Positions 25,896-38,291 of a stretch of DNA of 64,000 nucleotides are shown here, piece after piece. The notes beneath the pieces are model-generated. The model had not been told where the DNA came from, did no database searches, and saw nothing but the letters and a program-made list of their open reading frames with translations. The translations under genes were made by a program, and so were the position numbers. Position 1 is the first letter of the stretch, and each line of letters starts with the position of its first letter. The DNA is taken from contig MNCI01004113.1 of NCBI GenBank assembly GCA_015680685.1, positions 90,159 through 154,158 of the forward strand, written 5' to 3'. This stretch comes from Gnetum montanum. Its lineage: Eukaryota; Streptophyta; Gnetopsida; Gnetales; Gnetaceae.

Positions 25896-26590
25896 GTTAT
25901 TTCTTCTTAAGGTTTAACTCTTGTGGTATTTTTTGGGTGAGGAGATAGGTAAGAATGCTACTATAATAGTTTGTCTCTGTGGGTGATTGATTATTCACTA
26001 CACTAACAAAGAGGAACTCATCAACAAAATAATTAGAAATTGGATACTCATCCTCTTTGTTGTCCCATTGCAATTGAGATAAATGGTCAGCAACTACATT
26101 CTCGGTGCCTTTGCAATCGATCATTGTTAAATCGAACTCTTGTAAGATTACAAGCCATCGTATGATATGAGAGCTTATCATTGCCTTATTCATGAGGAAC
26201 CAGATTGCACTATGATTTGTATGTATATATACATTGTAACCTAATACATAGTGCCTAAAATTTTCTAGTGCAAACACTACAACCATTAATTCTTTCTTTG
26301 TGGTATTATAGTTAAGTTGTGCACTAGTGATACTTATACTTGCACAATGGATGTAATAAGGACACTTCTAGTCATCTAACTATGTAAGTACAGCTCCTAA
26401 GGCATAATTGGATACGTTAGTCATGATATGGAATGGTTTGGACCAGTTAGGAGCTTGTAGAATGGGTGTTTCTACAAGCTTTTGTTTTAAAGTTTGGAAA
26501 GCTAATTTGCATTCCCTAGTCCACTTGAAAGGTATGGCTTTTTTTGCTAATCCCACCAATGATTTGGCAACCTTTGAAAAGTTCTTAATA
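25896..26590 (-). pseudogene. Element C: RNase H
   Basis: The best RNase H of the family here. The minus-strand frame 25897-26286 reads VVVFALENFRHYVLGYNVYI, then TNHSAIWFL (normally TDHSAL), RWLVILQEFDL and VVADHLSQL, all canonical Ty3/gypsy RNase H landmarks. The N-terminal part upstream to about 26590 is frameshifted. After the final helix a short acidic tail runs into unrelated 3' sequence rather than integrase. Confidence 0.8.
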
Positions 26591-27401
26591 AATGTCCTAT
26601 AGTAGCTAGTATCTCTAATGAATGACTAAATATCTTTGATAGTTTCTGGTTGATGGTTAATTCCTTGGATAACTTTGATTTTTTTAGGGTCTACCTCTAT
26701 CCCTGTGTGTAAGATTTTGTGCCCTATTACTATGCCTTCTTAGACCATGAAATGGCTTTTCTGCTAGTTGAGCCTTAAATTGGTTTCTACACATCTTTTT
26801 AACACTTGCTCTAACTGGTCCAAGGCTTGATCAAAGTTTTCTCCATAAGTGGAGATGTCACCATAAAGACCTCCACGCCATTCCCTATCTGCTATTGGAA
26901 TATGCTTAGAACTAGTCATTGAAATGTTGCAGGGGCATTGCATAAGCCAAACAACATCTGTTTATATGCAAATGTTCCCTAAGGACTAGTGAACATAGTC
27001 TTGGCTTAGTCTTCTAGGGCTATTTGTATTTGGTTATATCCATTATAACCATCCAGAAAACTATAATAGCGATGCCTTACGATGATGTTTAAGACTTGGT
27101 CAATAAATGGTAATGGAAAGTGGTCTTTGAACGTTTCCATATTTAGTAGCTTGAAATCTATGCACATCTCCATTTTCCTCCCTTTTTAGGCACAATAACT
27201 AAGGGGCTAATCTATTCACTATCAGCAATGGGGTATATGAACCTAGCCTTGAGAAGCTATTTGATTTCTTCCTTAACTACTTGCTTTAAATTTGGGTTCA
27301 ATTACCTATGTGATTGTCTTCAAGGATTCATGGAGGGTTTAGTGTAAATTCTATGCTAGCATATCCTATGGTCTATTCCAGCTAATTCAGGATATAACCA
27401 A
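26591..27401 (-). pseudogene. Element C: reverse transcriptase
   Basis: Minus-strand homologue of 12732-13570, broken by stops. FLDGYNG-like wording (near 27045), the TTF.SP box and QIGNGVEVFM (near 26875) are recognisable. After FM the catalytic DDFS is frameshifted by a small deletion, so the active site is gone. The connection domain (VIQGI, near 26665) leads into RNase H. Confidence 0.75.
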
Positions 27402-27766
27402 GTGAAGGCTTTCAACCATTTATTTATCACCTTTAGCAGTCTCTCTTTTTTCTCTGGAGCAAGCTTCACATTAATAATTACTAGTTTTCCATTTTTAAGG
27501 AATGTGTATTCCATACCAGTGGGGAATGGCTTTAGCTTGAGGGGATCCTACTTAAATTTCTCAGAGATTTCCAACTTCCCCCAATTGATATTTTCAAGGT
27601 TAAGACTTGGAAGTTGGTAGTGGACTTGCTCTAATGTGTCTATGCTATTAATGTAAGCGCAAGTCAAACCCTCAATTGGCTCCATGCATATGATTGAACT
27701 ACTTTCTTGATCATTTTTTAGCCACTGGATGCCTTCCTATCATCTGGCTACTACATACAGGCATCT
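27402..27766 (-). pseudogene. Element C: linker before RT
   Basis: Homologous to 12288-12731 of A on the minus strand, including PTGMEYTFLKNGKLVII in degenerate form (near 27490-27525). It contains no domain of its own and is interrupted by stops. The neighbouring protease frame runs into it. Confidence 0.6.
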
Positions 27767-28225
27767 TCATATGTTGATTACTTGTGCACACTTATTACAT
27801 GCAGGCAATTGTAAACTTTGCACAAACCATGACCTCTCCATGCAATTAGACCGTGTGTCACTGTATGCAATGCATGGAACTTTCTTCATCTCGATATTTT
27901 TGAATGTATTTTCCTTTGATATCTCTATGGAAAGATCATGGATTCTTAGGGGTGTGTCAATGGTGCTTAGCCAAGCTCTTCCCATTATGATTGGGAAGTC
28001 CCCCTTACCATTGTTCACCTGAATCACTAGAAAGTCAGCTAGGTATGACCATCCATAAATAGTGGTAATAATGTAGTCCACTAGTTCCAATGGGATAGTG
28101 ATGGATTGGTCAACCAACTCTAGAAGGATGTTGCTCTTTCTCAATGGAGGCAAGTTCCAGGCCTTGTACATTTCTTGAGAAATCAAGTTGACACTGGAAC
28201 TTGAATCCAAAAGAGCCTTACATGG
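27767..28225 (-). pseudogene. Element C: aspartic protease
   Basis: A 147-codon minus-strand frame (27767-28210). The active site reads LDSSSSVNLIS instead of LDSGAGVNLIS, so the essential Gly is replaced. It keeps YKAWNLPPLRKSN, GWSYLADFLVI and GDFPIIMGRAWLS. It is the longest protease frame of the family in the window and would have processed Gag-Pol. The substitution argues that it is inactive. Confidence 0.8.
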
Positions 28226-30651
28226 TTAATTTCTAGTAATTTTTAAGTATATTAGAGGACTTCTAGGATTAGATAATTTCTTGAAAAGATGGCCAACTTT
28301 GATCCAATCAATGATAGCATGTGTTAGGATGATCGTATGCATTGAGTGCAGTGGTTGGATTGAAGGAGGCTCTAAAGTTTTGATTGATACTAAGGCATCT
28401 AAGGAATCAGCCACTTGTGATTGCAAGGGCTTGGTTGGACTGTTGGTTCTAAAGAAAGGTATTTTCTTCATGCGATTATCAAAACCAATAGTAGGTTGAG
28501 AGTTAATAGCCCTTGTCGCATTACGTTGCTACAGCTAGGTAGGGAGTTCACCTTGCATCACGGGAGCAGGTGGTAGTGGAGCTATTGGTGGAAGAGATGT
28601 GGTCAGATGAGAAGGATGATATTCTTGTAGAATACTACCCCTAGAAGAGGGAGTCCCATAATACTCATGATCTTGGTAGTGAGGTTGAGAAGTCGCATGA
28701 CCAGTAGAGTCATATGGAGAGACTAGCTGGTGCATGTAATATCCATATGGGTCAGGTTGCCGATAATGATACTATTGCCATGGTGGTGGCATTCCCCATG
28801 GTTGTGGGTACTAACACTATCGATATTACTCAATTGGTTGTGGTGGAGTTCCATTGGGATAATACGTTAAGGGTTGGTGGAACTGTCTTGGGTTACCTTG
28901 GGGGTAAGGTAACCTTCGGGGTGTTTGCTGTTTGTTCAATTGTGAGTTGAGTGCATACATCCTAGACTCTTGCAAATGTGAGATTATAGGGTAACATCCC
29001 TTAGGATGGTCATATTTACATATCTCACATCCACTATCATTGTCTATTTTCGAATCCACAACCTCTTCAATGATGGCAACTTTACCCTTACCCTTGCTAC
29101 GTGCATGTTCAGCTTCTCTCTTTTTTCTTTTCTCACTACCTTGCTCTCTAGAATCCTCTACTATTTTAAGAATAGTTTAAAATCTATTGTCTAGGGAATT
29201 CCACATTTGGTCTACCTTTGCCAATACTTTTGATGTAAACTTTTGGATAGGCAAAGTTTTCCTATTCACCATCTCTTTGAGTGGTGACTCTTCTTCATCC
29301 TCACAAAATCTTACTTCCCTCTTCTAGAGGGAAGGATCTCGATTATACTCTTCCACACTTTCTCTCCTTTGTAGCTCACCTTCTTCCTTAGCAACTTGCT
29401 CCAATAGTCTTTGAATTTGATGGGACCTAAGCTCAAATAGTCTTCCTTAGGCATAAGTCCCAAGGGTTCTTCTTGTTTCATGCCTAAGCCCATCTATGAG
29501 ATCGCATAGTTGATCCCTTTGTGAATAACCATGGCTAGGACAACGATGTAACAGTGCATAGTATCAGCCCATGGCAGCATCCAAGGATTCATATCCTCCT
29601 TGTTTCTAGCCTTGGATTTTCTTTCATAGTTTGGACACTTGGGAGTAAATTTGGTACTTATCGTTGAACAATCCTAACATGGTACTCCATCTACAAATGG
29701 ATTCCAATTCTAAGGACCGGTACCAGCTTTTTGCTTCTTTAACTAATGTCTGCGAGAAACCCTTAAGTTTTTGCTATTCATTCTCTATGTTTTTTAAGGC
29801 ACATGCATCATGGAATGCTTGTAAGTAATTTTAAGGATCAGCATTATATCCCCCTTCAAATCGTGGGATATTGTTCATATCTAATCTTGTAATCCTACTA
29901 TCTTTTTTGTTGCCTTCTTAGAATTCTAATAGCCTCAGTTATGTCTAACATAATTTGAGTAGTGAGTAGGGGTTCATTGTGATCATCTCGTCCATGGCAT
30001 CTATGATTCCTACGTTTTTCCCTACTCTCCCTTCTTCTATGTTGGATTCTCTAGAGTGCCCTCATCCCCTTTCCTAGTTGTTTCGCCTATGACTTCCACT
30101 TTGCCTACCTTTGTCCCCATGATATTTTTCTTTATGACCACATCCAAATACTAAAGGAGAGGGTGAAGGAGATGATGATAGTGAAGAAGAAGGAGAACCA
30201 TCATCATGATGGTGTCTACTATCTTCTCTTCAAAAGTCTTGTCCTCTATCGCGATTGCGATCAGAATGTCCACCTTTATCATGTGTCTATGTCCCTTTTT
30301 TGGATCCTTTGTGCTCATGGGTATTAGAACCTAGGTTATGAATAGTGGAATGAAAGTTCTGATACACAACCCCTTGGCCAAAGTCAAGGAGAGGAACATC
30401 ATTTTATGGGCAACTGCCTAAGGTAGGTTCACCACACTCATTTTCACTTAAGACATGTGAGACATCTTGGGACCACTTACCCTTCAAAGACTTATGATGT
30501 CTCTCATGTTGCAAGTCCCTTTGATGGTGTGCCTCTGTAAGACAATATTCTCTCAATTCATGGTCTTGCATAATGTATTCTGCATGTAAGTCTAGCATGC
30601 CAATTCATGTGAGAGCACAAAGAATCATGCTTGAGAATGAACGATCAGGAG
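28226..30651 (-). pseudogene. Element C: gag, main part
   Basis: Athila-like gag on the minus strand with several stops and shifts. From the insertion point leftwards: GKWSQDVSHVLSENE (30404-30598), an Arg/Ser-rich linker (near 30100-30300), the capsid region (28980-29950; FDDEESPLK-like segment near 29290) and a zinc knuckle CEICKYDHPKGCYP (28826-29059) with C-x2-C-x3-H-x3-C spacing. A Pro/Gln-rich tail leads to the protease. It is interrupted at 30651 by element D near its N-terminus. Confidence 0.75.
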
Positions 30652-30656
30652 GTAAC
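30652..30656. repeat. Target site duplication, left copy (element D)
   Basis: GTAAC before the LTR, repeated at 37964-37968. Confidence 0.85.
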
Positions 30657-31609
30657 TGATGAGTGGCAAGGTACCCCTACACTCAACCATACGAAATGAG
30701 CGTAGCACGGGCGATCCGGTCAAACTCCGCAGACTAAATGCCTAAACGCCACGAGGAACACTTGGGGTTAATCATTCATTGTCTTCCCAGACTTACTTGT
30801 TGTTGTCACTGTGTATGGTTAAGTCTGAGGTATATGATTTTTTTGGTATTTTCAAGTTTATCTCCTATGCTAAACGGTGAAGGGTTGAGAAACTAAAACT
30901 AACTCTAACTAGAGAACTAACTCCTAGTGTCAGCATCTGTTCCCACTTGCTGTACACACCCTAAACTGTGCAACTGTGGCTACCAAACGCTAATCGTTAC
31001 TGGGATTACCACACGTAATGCACGTGCTCGAAGCGTACTGAGGCACTTAACTAATCTAAATGTGACAAGCAGTCGATTCCTTGACTAGCCGTACACATCT
31101 GGAGATGCTCGTAATCAAGTCGTACTTATCTCACATTCTAGGAGGAAAGGGTGAGAGAATCTACTCGCGATGAGTAGCCAATTCCTTGGCTAGACGTACA
31201 CGTTCGTCAACGCTCGTAACCAAGTCGTACTCATGCTGCGTTACTAGGAAAGCAGTAAATAACATTAATTAAACCTATCCATGCACTGCAAGGTTTATCC
31301 ACAAAGTTTGCCTTTATTGTCGTACACAACTTGTGTTCAGGTACAAAGCTGCTCGAATAAAGAACCGCTCACTTGGGGGACCCCTACTGCGGGCACATGG
31401 AAAATATTCTATCTTTGGGGTGATCAATCTGCCAGAGCTTCACTACTTTATGCCTATTATGTCAAATGAGGGGAGTGCCACCTCTTATTTATAGATTTGG
31501 TGGCAGACCACGATATCGCGTACGAGATATCACAGGGAACGAAGCGATATCGCGTACGCAATATTGTAGGGGATGTGATATCGTGGCCTGTGCAATTCGC
31601 ATCTTATCA
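30657..31609 (-). repeat. 3' LTR of element D
   Basis: Starts TGATGAGTGGCAAGGTACCC and ends ATCTTATCA (plus strand). Carries two copies, about 107 bp apart (near 31074 and 31180), of a 50-bp segment containing TTCCTTG.CTAG.CGTACAC and AAGTCGTACT; element E has only one. TATA box on the minus strand near 31485; palindromic GATATCGCGTACG repeats at 31512-31580. Confidence 0.9.
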
Positions 31610-31622
31610 TACCCCCATGACT
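31610..31622 (-). promoter_or_regulatory. Polypurine tract of element D
   Basis: Minus strand GTCATGGGGGTA abuts the 3' LTR, identical to C and matching A. Confidence 0.75.
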
Positions 31623-33597
31623 GAATGAAAACTTGTCCTCGAGTTCTTTACAATAATATCAGGTAGGTATGGGATTATTGGGGGGAATGGAACTAATGGA
31701 ATGACATGTGAATGGTTCATTATTACAAGACTTGACAAGACTGGTGTTCATGACAACAAGGGTGAACACCTTATTACAATGACATGAGGCCACATTTGGT
31801 AGCTGAGAGAAAAGAGAAGAGAGAATAGAAGAAAAGAAGAGAGAAGAGTCTTGCTACTACCAATGCCTAGATTACGCCTTCCATTGTCTATCCATAAGCG
31901 TATTATCAATTCTGCTCCTTGCATAGCTGCTTCAGCACTGCTTCATTCCAAGTGTTTGCTCCAGATCCATTCCGTTGTTGTATGGTTTCCATCTGCACAC
32001 ACAACACAATCATATATTAGCAAGGGTAATTGAATCATTAAGTAAATAATACCTTGCTTCAGTGTAGGTTCATTGGCTAGGCTATGGTATGGCTAATATG
32101 GATCTGGGAATATGTAGATGATGACTATCGAAGGTGTAGGGATTAGGAACAGAAACGAAAAAATTCAGGGCTTAGGAGAAAAAATCGAAAAATCAAGCCC
32201 CGTACCCCCATGACTAATCGCGAACCTCCGATAGTGTTAGAATGGAGAAAGAAAAGGAGTAAGAAAGATAGGTAAAAAGGGACAACTATGACATCGATGA
32301 AAGGGATGTCAAGATGGAAATGAACAAAAATAAAATTAATTGTAAAATGTTCAGGAAAAGAAGTTAACTAATGCTCCAAATAGGAATGTCAGTGGGTCCT
32401 CCCCAAAGTAGGCTCATGCCCTTAATGCCCTGACAATCCCACATTCAAAGAGTCCATAGGCTCTGGGAATGTCCTTTGGAACAAGAGTTAAAGTCTTAAT
32501 CGGGAGAATTTACCAAAAAGAAAACAATGCATCAACCAAAATATATACTAATGATACAACCGGCAATGAGGTGAATAATGGAGAGAAGGATGGAGAGAAG
32601 AGAAATGGAATGGAATCCCAAGAACAAGGTGGTGTACAACCCTTTGTGTGTTTTATAATTAGTGCAACTTGGGAAATCTCATTCCAACTTCGGGCTCAAA
32701 CCAACCACTTCCAGTGACTTCGCATCAATGCATTTGGTTAAACCATCCACTTGGATAATGAGGATGCATCTTCAAAGAGCCACCACCATTCCGACGAAAC
32801 AAAGGAGAGAACGGGAAGTGAGAAGGGCCTTAGTTAGAGGGAACACTTTGGTTCCATAACTAGTGCTTGTAGCCCAAAGTTATTCCGTCTAAGGGGTGTG
32901 CTTTGAATCCTCACTTTGGTTTTTTTTTGTGTTGTTATGCGTGGGGACCATACCATGCAAAGACTTCTTTTATTTTTATTACCTTAGCTTCCGATTATTG
33001 GGTAACATTAGAACGGTAAGAAAACTCAAGAAGAAAATAGCCAAGCACCCAAGTGAATGACCAACACAAAAGCATCAAGTTCCTTTGAAGTCACACCCTT
33101 TGCAATCCTTGAGTCCCTCCTTGGTTTGAGAAATACCCAGTCACTGATTCGTTAAAGTTCTTATTAGAAGAGAACTGTACATTTCCAAGCCAAGAGAAAT
33201 CATAGACTTTGATGGATGGATGGATGAAGTGATCACATTGCCTACCATATCAAAAGAGACATACCTTAGTATCATCAATGTAACTTAAAGGTAAAAACCA
33301 AACATTAGCAATCAATATGAAAACAGTTCATACCATCAGTCCGAACACTTATTGGGTGACAAACTTACATGGTGGATGACACACACACACACACACAAAA
33401 TAGAAAAGTATAACGATGGTGTAAAAAAAAATAGGAAAAGTTAAAGAAATTTGTAAAACAAAAATGAGAAAAGTTAAAGAAATTTGTAAAACAAAAATGT
33501 GTAAAACAAAAATTGAAAAAGAAATGAGGGCCCCATATGATTAGCATAGGTGGCCATCTCCCCCATGACTGAGTTGTAAGGGAGAGATCCGAAATAA
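31623..33597 (-). other. Element D: conserved 3' non-coding region
   Basis: Homologous to the same block in A and C (for example the GGCCTTAGTTAGAGGGAAC block near 32830 and the ACCATACCATGCAAAGACTTC block near 32948, plus strand). It contains an (AC)n run at about 33379-33396 and a two-copy 36-bp repeat (AAAGTTAAAGAAATTTGTAA, near 33437 and 33473) close to the pol deletion junction. Plus-strand frames here (31851-32033, 32469-32717) are not conserved and I do not call them genes. Confidence 0.6.
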
Positions 33598-34428
33598 TGA
33601 GAGCCTATTTGAATTTCTAAGAAGTGCCCAACTTCTTCCAATTGATGATCTTAAGTTGATGGGTGGAAGTTGGCTATGCTCACATTCCAATGTGTCTATG
33701 CCACGGTTGTTGACATGAGTTTCCTCAGTTCATTCCATGCATATTTTTTTGCCCCTATGAGAAGCTTTCAACCACGGGGTGTCTACTACTTCTTGTGTGG
33801 TTGCTACATACAGGCATCTTTGTTGCAAAGTTTCTTGGGCACACAGGTTACATGGAGACATTTCCTCCATGTCATCACCCGATGAATCACTGTATGTGAT
33901 GCATGGAACTATCCTCTTCTCGATCTTTCCACATATGTTTATCTTAGAGATTTCCAAGGAAAGATCACGGATCCTAAGGCATGCGTCTACTATGCTTAGC
34001 CATGCCCTTCCCATTATAATGGGGAAGTCCCCTTCGTTGTTGTTCACTTCGATCACCAGAAAGTCAGCTGGGTAGGACCAACAACACACAGTGATAATAA
34101 CATCCTCCACCAATCCTAAGGGAATGGTGATGGAGTGGTCTGCCAGCTCCAGTTGGATGTTACTCTTCTTAAGTTATGGTATGTTCCAGGCATGATACAT
34201 CTTTTGCGAAATTAAGTTGACTCCAGCACCTGAGTCAAGAAGAGCTCGATGTGGTGCATTTCCAACGATTTGCAAATAAATAAAGGGACTCCCAAGGTCA
34301 ATTAATTTCTTTGGAAGGTGGCCTACCTTGATCCAGTCAGTTACGGTATGTGTTAACATAACCGTATGTGTTACACTCCTTTGGACTGAAGGGTTCTCCA
34401 AAGCGTTAGTTGTTAGAGGCCTATACAT
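33598..34428 (-). pseudogene. Element D: aspartic protease and start of linker
   Basis: Two frames of the same phase (34174-34428 and 33730-34113) separated by one stop. The active site is intact: LLDSGAGVNLIS. GDFPIIMGRAWLS follows and then the linker, cut near 33598 where the RT to integrase deletion starts. Upstream it is continuous with the gag tail. This is the only family copy in the window with an unaltered DSGA motif. Confidence 0.8.
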
Positions 34429-36865
34429 GTACCCATCCGCTTGTTGTTGCGAGAGTTTTTCTCGACTCCTAGTTCTAAAAAAGGGTTTCTTATTTGTACA
34501 ATTGTTTTTAGAACTAGCACATGGATGGATATTTACATGCTAAATATTTACAGCTCTCGCGGCGTTATGTTGTTGTGGTTGGGTAGGCAGGTTGTATGGG
34601 AACTACAGGTGGAAGAGGTGCAGGTGGAGTTAGAGGATGGACTGAATGTGAGATGTCTCTCGGAGGAGAAGGAGTCCTTCTAAAGTACTCCTAAGCTTGG
34701 TAGTGACGTTGGGGGTTAGTGTGACCCATAGAGTCACCTGGAGAAACCAGCTGTTGCACATAATAACCGTAAGGATCAGGCTGCCGGTAAGGGTATTGAT
34801 GTGTTGGCAGTGGCATCCCCCATGACTGTGGGTATTGCCACTACTGATGTTGTCCAATGGGTTGTGGAGGCGTTCCACTTGGATAATATGTTAAGGGTTG
34901 GTGGAGCTGCCTTGGGTTACCTTGTGGATAAGGTAACCTTCAGGGTGTTTGCCATTGATTAAGTCTTGGATTTAATGCATACACCCCAGACTCTTACAGA
35001 TGTGAGATAATTGGGCAACATTCCGTAGGATGATCATAGTAGCAGACCTCACATCCACCATCATTGTCTGAATCAGAATTTATAGCCTCATTAGAGATAG
35101 GAATTTTGCCCTTACCCTTGTTATGTGCAAGGCTTAAGTTTCTCCGCTTGGTTTTGCCTTTGTCACTACCTTGTTCTACCTTAGACTCTTCTACGATTTT
35201 CAAGATTTTTTCTATTCTTGAGTCTAAGGAATCCCACATTTGGTCTACCTTAGCCCATACCTCAGTTGTTAACTTTTGGATCAGCATGGTTTTCTAATTC
35301 ACCAACTCTTCGAGTGGTGACTCATCCTCCTCATCACAGAATTTCACTCCCTTCTTGCGAAGGGAGGGATCACAGTTGTATTCTTCCACACTTTCCCTCT
35401 TACATAGCTCACCCTCTTCTTGTGCTACTTGTTCCAACAAACTTTCAACTTCATGGGCTCTTAGTTCGGAAAGTCTCCCTTGGGAGTAAGTCCCAAGAGT
35501 TCTTCTCGTTTCATTTCTTAGCCCATCCATGATGTGGCAAAGCTGATCCCGTTTAGCATACCCATGGCCCGGACAACGATGTAGTAGTGTATAGTAATGG
35601 GCCATGGCAACATCCAAGGGTTCATAAGCTCCTTATTTCTAGCCTTGGATCTACTTACGCAAGTTGGACACTCTGGAGTACATCTGATATTTGTTGTTGA
35701 ATAGTTCAAACATCGTACTCGGCCTCCTGATGGTTTCCGGTTCTAAGGACCAATACCAGCTCTCTACTTCTTTGATGAGTGTCCTTGGGAATAACTTAAG
35801 CTTCTGCCACTCATTATCTATATTTTGCAAGGCACAAGCATCTTAGAATGCCTATAAATGATGTTGAGGATCAGTGTTGTATCCCCCTTCAAAATTTGGG
35901 ATATTATTTATGTCCAAACGCTTGATCCTGTTGTCTGTTAAATGCCTTGTGGGGATCCTAACTACCTCTGTGATATCTAGCATGCTTCGGGTTGCAAGTA
36001 GGGGTTCATCATGATCATCCCTGTCATGATGTCTATGATGTCTTCATGGTGGTTCCCTACTCTCCCTACGTCCTTACCCTTGTCCTAACTCCTCTCAACC
36101 TTCCTGTCGAGGTCTTTCACCTTCCTTTTTACTTTTATCCTCCCCTTTATGTTCATGGTGGCTGCGCCCACATGTGGAAGGAGAGTGTGAATGATGAGAT
36201 GAAGGAGAAGAGGAAAGGGATCCATCACTGTGGCGATGTTTCTTACCTTCTCTTCGGCTGCTTCGGCCCCGATCGTTGTAATGATCTAAGTGTCTGTCCT
36301 TAGTATGAGTGGTTGTTCCTGCCGTGAACAGTTGGTGCTCACGGGGATTAAAGCCTGTAGCATGTATAGTTGATCGAAGGCCCTGATGCCTAACCTTTTT
36401 ACCATTGTGAGGAGGAGGAAGATCATTTTCTAAGAAACCCATTGTGAGGGGTTCCTCGTCTCCTATTTCACTAAGGACATGGGGAACCTTGCCCTTCAAC
36501 AATGAATGTTGGCTCTCCTGCCTTTCTTCCCTCATACGTTGCAAAGCAGTGGGATAATAATCCCTTATATGATATCTTCTAGCAACGTATTCAGCGAATA
36601 AGTCCTGCATGCCAATCTGTGCCAATCCACGGAAAAGCATGTTCGGAACGGATCGATCTGGTGGTAAAATGATATTACCAAACAAATCTCTCTAGCACAA
36701 CTGTTCATCTTGATGGAGAGTAAAAGTGTAATCAGGGATATACTCATCGGGATGAGTATAAGTTATCATATACTGTTTAGGACAGGGCTGGTCTAGGTTA
36801 TGCATGTGATGCTGACTGTCTTCTGTATTATCCTTAGGTGAGTTGATTTTGTGAGAAGAAGCCAT
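34429..36865 (-). pseudogene. Element D: gag
   Basis: Minus-strand ATG at 36865 starts MASSHKINSPKDN, matching the gag start of E. Next come THPDEYIPDYTFTLHQDEQL, one stop (a Trp codon in E), and a long frame 36095-36685 (PPDRSVPNML, then a His/Ser/Arg-rich linker). The capsid part is at 35294-35950, and 34994-35287 has VDQMWDSLDSRIEKILK and an intact knuckle CEVCYYDHPTECCP. A Pro/Gln-rich tail leads into the protease. Few stops remain. It would form the particle and bind RNA. Confidence 0.85.
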
Positions 36866-36987
36866 TCTTATGGTGTGTTGTTTACCGTTATCTGTGTTCT
36901 TAATTAACTGATTAACCCAAGGGTTCGTTAAAGCTCACAACGATGTGAATGATTCCTAATGTTCTAATTGGCGTAAAAACACTTAGT

Positions 36988-37004
36988 CCCTGGCAACGGT
37001 GCCA
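36988..37004 (-). promoter_or_regulatory. Primer binding site of element D
   Basis: Minus strand TGGCACCGTTGCCAGGGA next to the 5' LTR. It is close to TGGCGCCGTTGCCGGGGA, the site complementary to plant tRNA-Asp that Athila elements commonly use. Confidence 0.75.
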
Positions 37005-37005
37005 A

Positions 37006-37963
37006 TGATGAGTGGCGAGGTACCCCTACACTCAACCATATGAGATGAGTGTAGCACGAGCGATCCGGTCAAACTCCGCAGACTAAATGCCTAAACGCCA
37101 CGAGGAACACTTGGGGTTAATCGTTCATTGTCTTCCCAGACTTACTTGTTGTTGTCATGGTGTATGGTTAAGTAAGTCCAAGGTATATGATTTTTTTGGT
37201 ATTTTCAAGTTTATCTCCTATGCTAAACGATGAAGGGTTGAGAAACTAAAACTAACTCTAACTACAGCACTAAGTCCTAGCATCAGCATTTGTTCCCACT
37301 TGCCATACACACCCTGAATTGTGCAACTGTGGCTATCAAATGCTAATTGTTACTGGGATTACCACATGTAATGCACGTGCTCGAAGCGGTCGTACTGAGG
37401 CACTTAACTAACCTAAGTGTGACAAGCAGCCGATTCCTTGACTAGCTGTACACATCCGTAGATGCTCGTAATCAAGTCGTACTTGTCCCACGTTCTAGGA
37501 GGAAAGGATGAGAGAATCTACTCGCGATGAGTAGCTGATTCCTTCTCTATCCATACACATTCGTCAACGCTTGTAACCAAGTCGTACTCATGCCACGTTA
37601 CTAGGAAAGCAGTAAATAACATTAATTAAACCTATCCATGCACTGCAAGGTTTATCCACAAAGTTCATCTTTATTGCCGTACACAACTTGCGTTCAGGTA
37701 CAAAGCTGCTCGAATAAAGAACCGTTCACTTGGGGGATTCCTACTACGGGCACATGGAAAATATTCTATCTCTGGGGTGATCAATCCGCTAGAGCTTCGG
37801 TACTTTACACCTATTATGTCAAATGAGGGAAGTGCCGCCTCTTATTTATAGATTTGGCGGTGGACCGCGATATCGCGTACGTGATATAGCAGGGGATGTA
37901 ATATCGCGGTGAATACAATATCGCATATGTGATATCGCGGCCTGTGCAATTTGTGTCTCATCA
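37006..37963 (-). repeat. 5' LTR of element D
   Basis: 958 bp, starting TGATGAGTGGCGAGG and ending TGTCTCATCA (plus strand). It has the same internal duplication as its partner (near 37432 and 37540), so that duplication predates the insertion. TATA box on the minus strand near 37840 and several GATATCGCG palindromes at 37867-37940. Confidence 0.9.
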
Positions 37964-37968
37964 GTAAC
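37964..37968. repeat. Target site duplication, right copy (element D)
   Basis: GTAAC, identical to 30652-30656; C's gag resumes directly after it. Confidence 0.85.
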
Positions 37969-38174
37969 ATTATGTTACCTTCTAAGTCTCACCACTGTAG
38001 TTGTTCATATTAATAAAGGATAAAGGTGAAGTCTAGTATATACTCATTAGGATGAATATATACCACTTGAACTTGTTGAGGGATTGGCAGATCAACATCA
38101 TGTGTATTACACCATCAATTGTTTCCTATTTCAAACCTAGGCAATGAGGTGCTTTCATACGAAGAAGGAGACAT
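37969..38174 (-). pseudogene. Element C: gag, N-terminal part
   Basis: Start of the gag split by D. The minus-strand ATG at 38174 begins MSPSSYESTSLPRFEIGNN, then stops; the family motif IHPNEYILDFTFILY follows near 38030. Its first 20 residues differ from D and E (MASSHKINSP) but resemble B, suggesting B and C form one subfamily. The leader with the primer site lies between it and the LTR. Confidence 0.7.
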
Positions 38175-38291
38175 AATTGTCTATTCAGTGTGTAATGTAT
38201 TCTTGTTTATTATTTTCTTAACCAACCCTAAGGGTTTGTTCTAATTATGTGAATGATTTTCTAAGTTCTAATTAGCATACAAATAACTAAG

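Larger units (their letters stand above)
30657..37963 (-). mobile_element. Element D: internally deleted Athila-like retrotransposon nested in C
   Basis: 7.3 kb with LTRs of 953 bp (30657-31609) and 958 bp (37006-37963), perfect GTAAC duplications, a primer site and a polypurine tract. On the minus strand it encodes gag and protease and then jumps, near 33598, from the linker before RT straight to the 3' non-coding block. RT, RNase H and integrase are absent. The LTRs are similar to each other by eye, with about one difference per 20 bases in the first 190. D would depend on enzymes from another copy. Confidence 0.9.

Noticed and set aside
31281-31469. A 62-codon frame repeated at 37638-37826
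   Set aside because: Both lie inside the two LTRs of D; the repetition is LTR identity, not a gene family.
33365-33547. Minus-strand frame rich in Phe and Cys
   Set aside because: Product of an (AC)n run and A-rich repeats in D's non-coding region.
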